Source of the DNA: Melitaea cinxia
Lineage: Eukaryota > Arthropoda > Insecta > Lepidoptera > Nymphalidae
Assembly (NCBI RefSeq): GCF_905220565.1
Contig: NC_059423.1
Coordinates: forward strand, 5,142,001 to 5,206,000
Length of the DNA stretch: 64,000 nt
Direction of reading: 5' to 3'
Each line of letters starts with the position of its first letter. The first letter of the stretch is position 1. The translations under genes were made by a program, and so were the position numbers. The notes beneath the pieces were generated by a model, which was given only the letters and a program-made list of their open reading frames with translations, searched no databases and was not told the DNA's origin. Of this stretch, positions 63,449 through 64,000 are shown one piece after another.

Positions 63449-64000
63449 TTTTTCTTGAAATATATTCTCTCTTGCCAGGACAAATGCGACTGATCTCATC
63501 TTGCTCTACAAAAATTTGGACGTCTTGTTTGGTTTTCTCTACAGTATTACCTATATTATTATTATGTAAATACTTTGATTCTATTTTTTTATTATGACTT
63601 TGTTTTGGTTTTGGATGTAGCATGTTTTATATTTCAGTCTTAATGCTTGCTTCCTGTATTTTTCTTTTGCTCTTCTTAGCTCTATTTTTTTGTCTCAAAT
63701 ATGACATTTCTTTATTTGTTTTCTATACATGCCTTCTAAATAGACAAATAGAGATAAACAGTAAGAGTGAGATTTTTTTACGTATCAGTTTCTCGACAGT
63801 TATCTTGGAAGATGGTGAAGTTGGTGAAGTTGGTGTTGAATACAAGGAAGACGCTCGTTCCGTTTTATTCACACTTGTATCTTCATTTTCGGTCAAATGC
63901 TCATTATTGATTAATAATAAAATAACATACTTTCAGTAGAAGATGATAACAGAGCACTAGATGGACGCGGCGTTGATGTGGTTAAAGATGGTTTAAAATT
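63449..64000. other. no recognised gene
   Basis: A 105-codon frame at 63622-63939 starts with a hydrophobic stretch (about residues 3-40, one or two possible membrane segments) and has a GEVGEVGVEY repeat, but matches no family I know and may be chance. Confidence 0.25.

Noticed and set aside
63622..63939. Possible membrane protein gene
   Set aside because: Hydrophobic start is expected from T-rich DNA; no family recognised and no splice or promoter support.

Overview
The window looks like gene-poor, AT-rich nuclear DNA from a lepidopteran insect (butterfly or moth). I reach this from the repeat content: several tRNA-headed SINE families with bodies typical of butterfly and moth genomes, RTE- and CR1/Jockey-type LINE fragments, a Tc1-like transposon and many small inverted-repeat elements. 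I found no host protein-coding gene, no rRNA and no tRNA gene I would trust as functional. Every protein with a recognisable domain belongs to a transposable element. Family labels used below (SINE-A, SINE-B, SINE-C, R3, R5, R7, R8) are local names for sets of similar copies that I aligned by eye inside this window.

Layout. 0-7 kb: a SINE-A copy at the left edge, then an intact Tc1-like transposase gene (1829-2848) whose element landed inside an R3 repeat, a short Helitron-like element (3299-3488), and a piggyBac-type MITE with TTAA duplications (5579-6145). 7-20 kb: LINE remnants in both orientations, an almost complete CR1/Jockey-type ORF2 split by one frameshift (14300-16850), R5/R7/R8 repeats, SINE copies with clear target-site duplications, and the first members of a palindromic family that carries a tRNA-like sequence (about 17.9-19.0 kb). 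20-25 kb: an RTE LINE that kept an open ORF1 (21729-22481) but lost nearly all of ORF2, followed by a roughly 1-kb block of diverged 270-285-bp tandem units. 28.0-30.0 kb: an antisense RTE fragment next to two head-to-tail satellites, a 9-bp array (28276-29124) that passes directly into an 8-bp array (29125-30028).

30-64 kb: interspersed SINEs, MITEs and LINE tails separated by AT-rich DNA in which I see no gene. Notable items are four SINE-B insertions with 10-13-bp duplications (17337-17537, 34987-35298, 44652-44978, 52252-52559), inverted-repeat elements at 39.3, 50.9-52.1, 55.4 and 59.1 kb, a perfect 20-bp hairpin at 43800-43845, and a cluster of tRNA-bearing palindromic elements at 56.3-56.7 kb.

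The window holds no pathway. It is a record of nested and sequential transposition: Tc1 into R3, SINE-C into R8, SINE-A into an older repeat. The items most worth a second look are the tRNA-carrying palindromic elements, the paired 9-bp/8-bp satellites, the ORF1-only RTE derivative, and the SINE-A body joined to two different tRNA-like heads.
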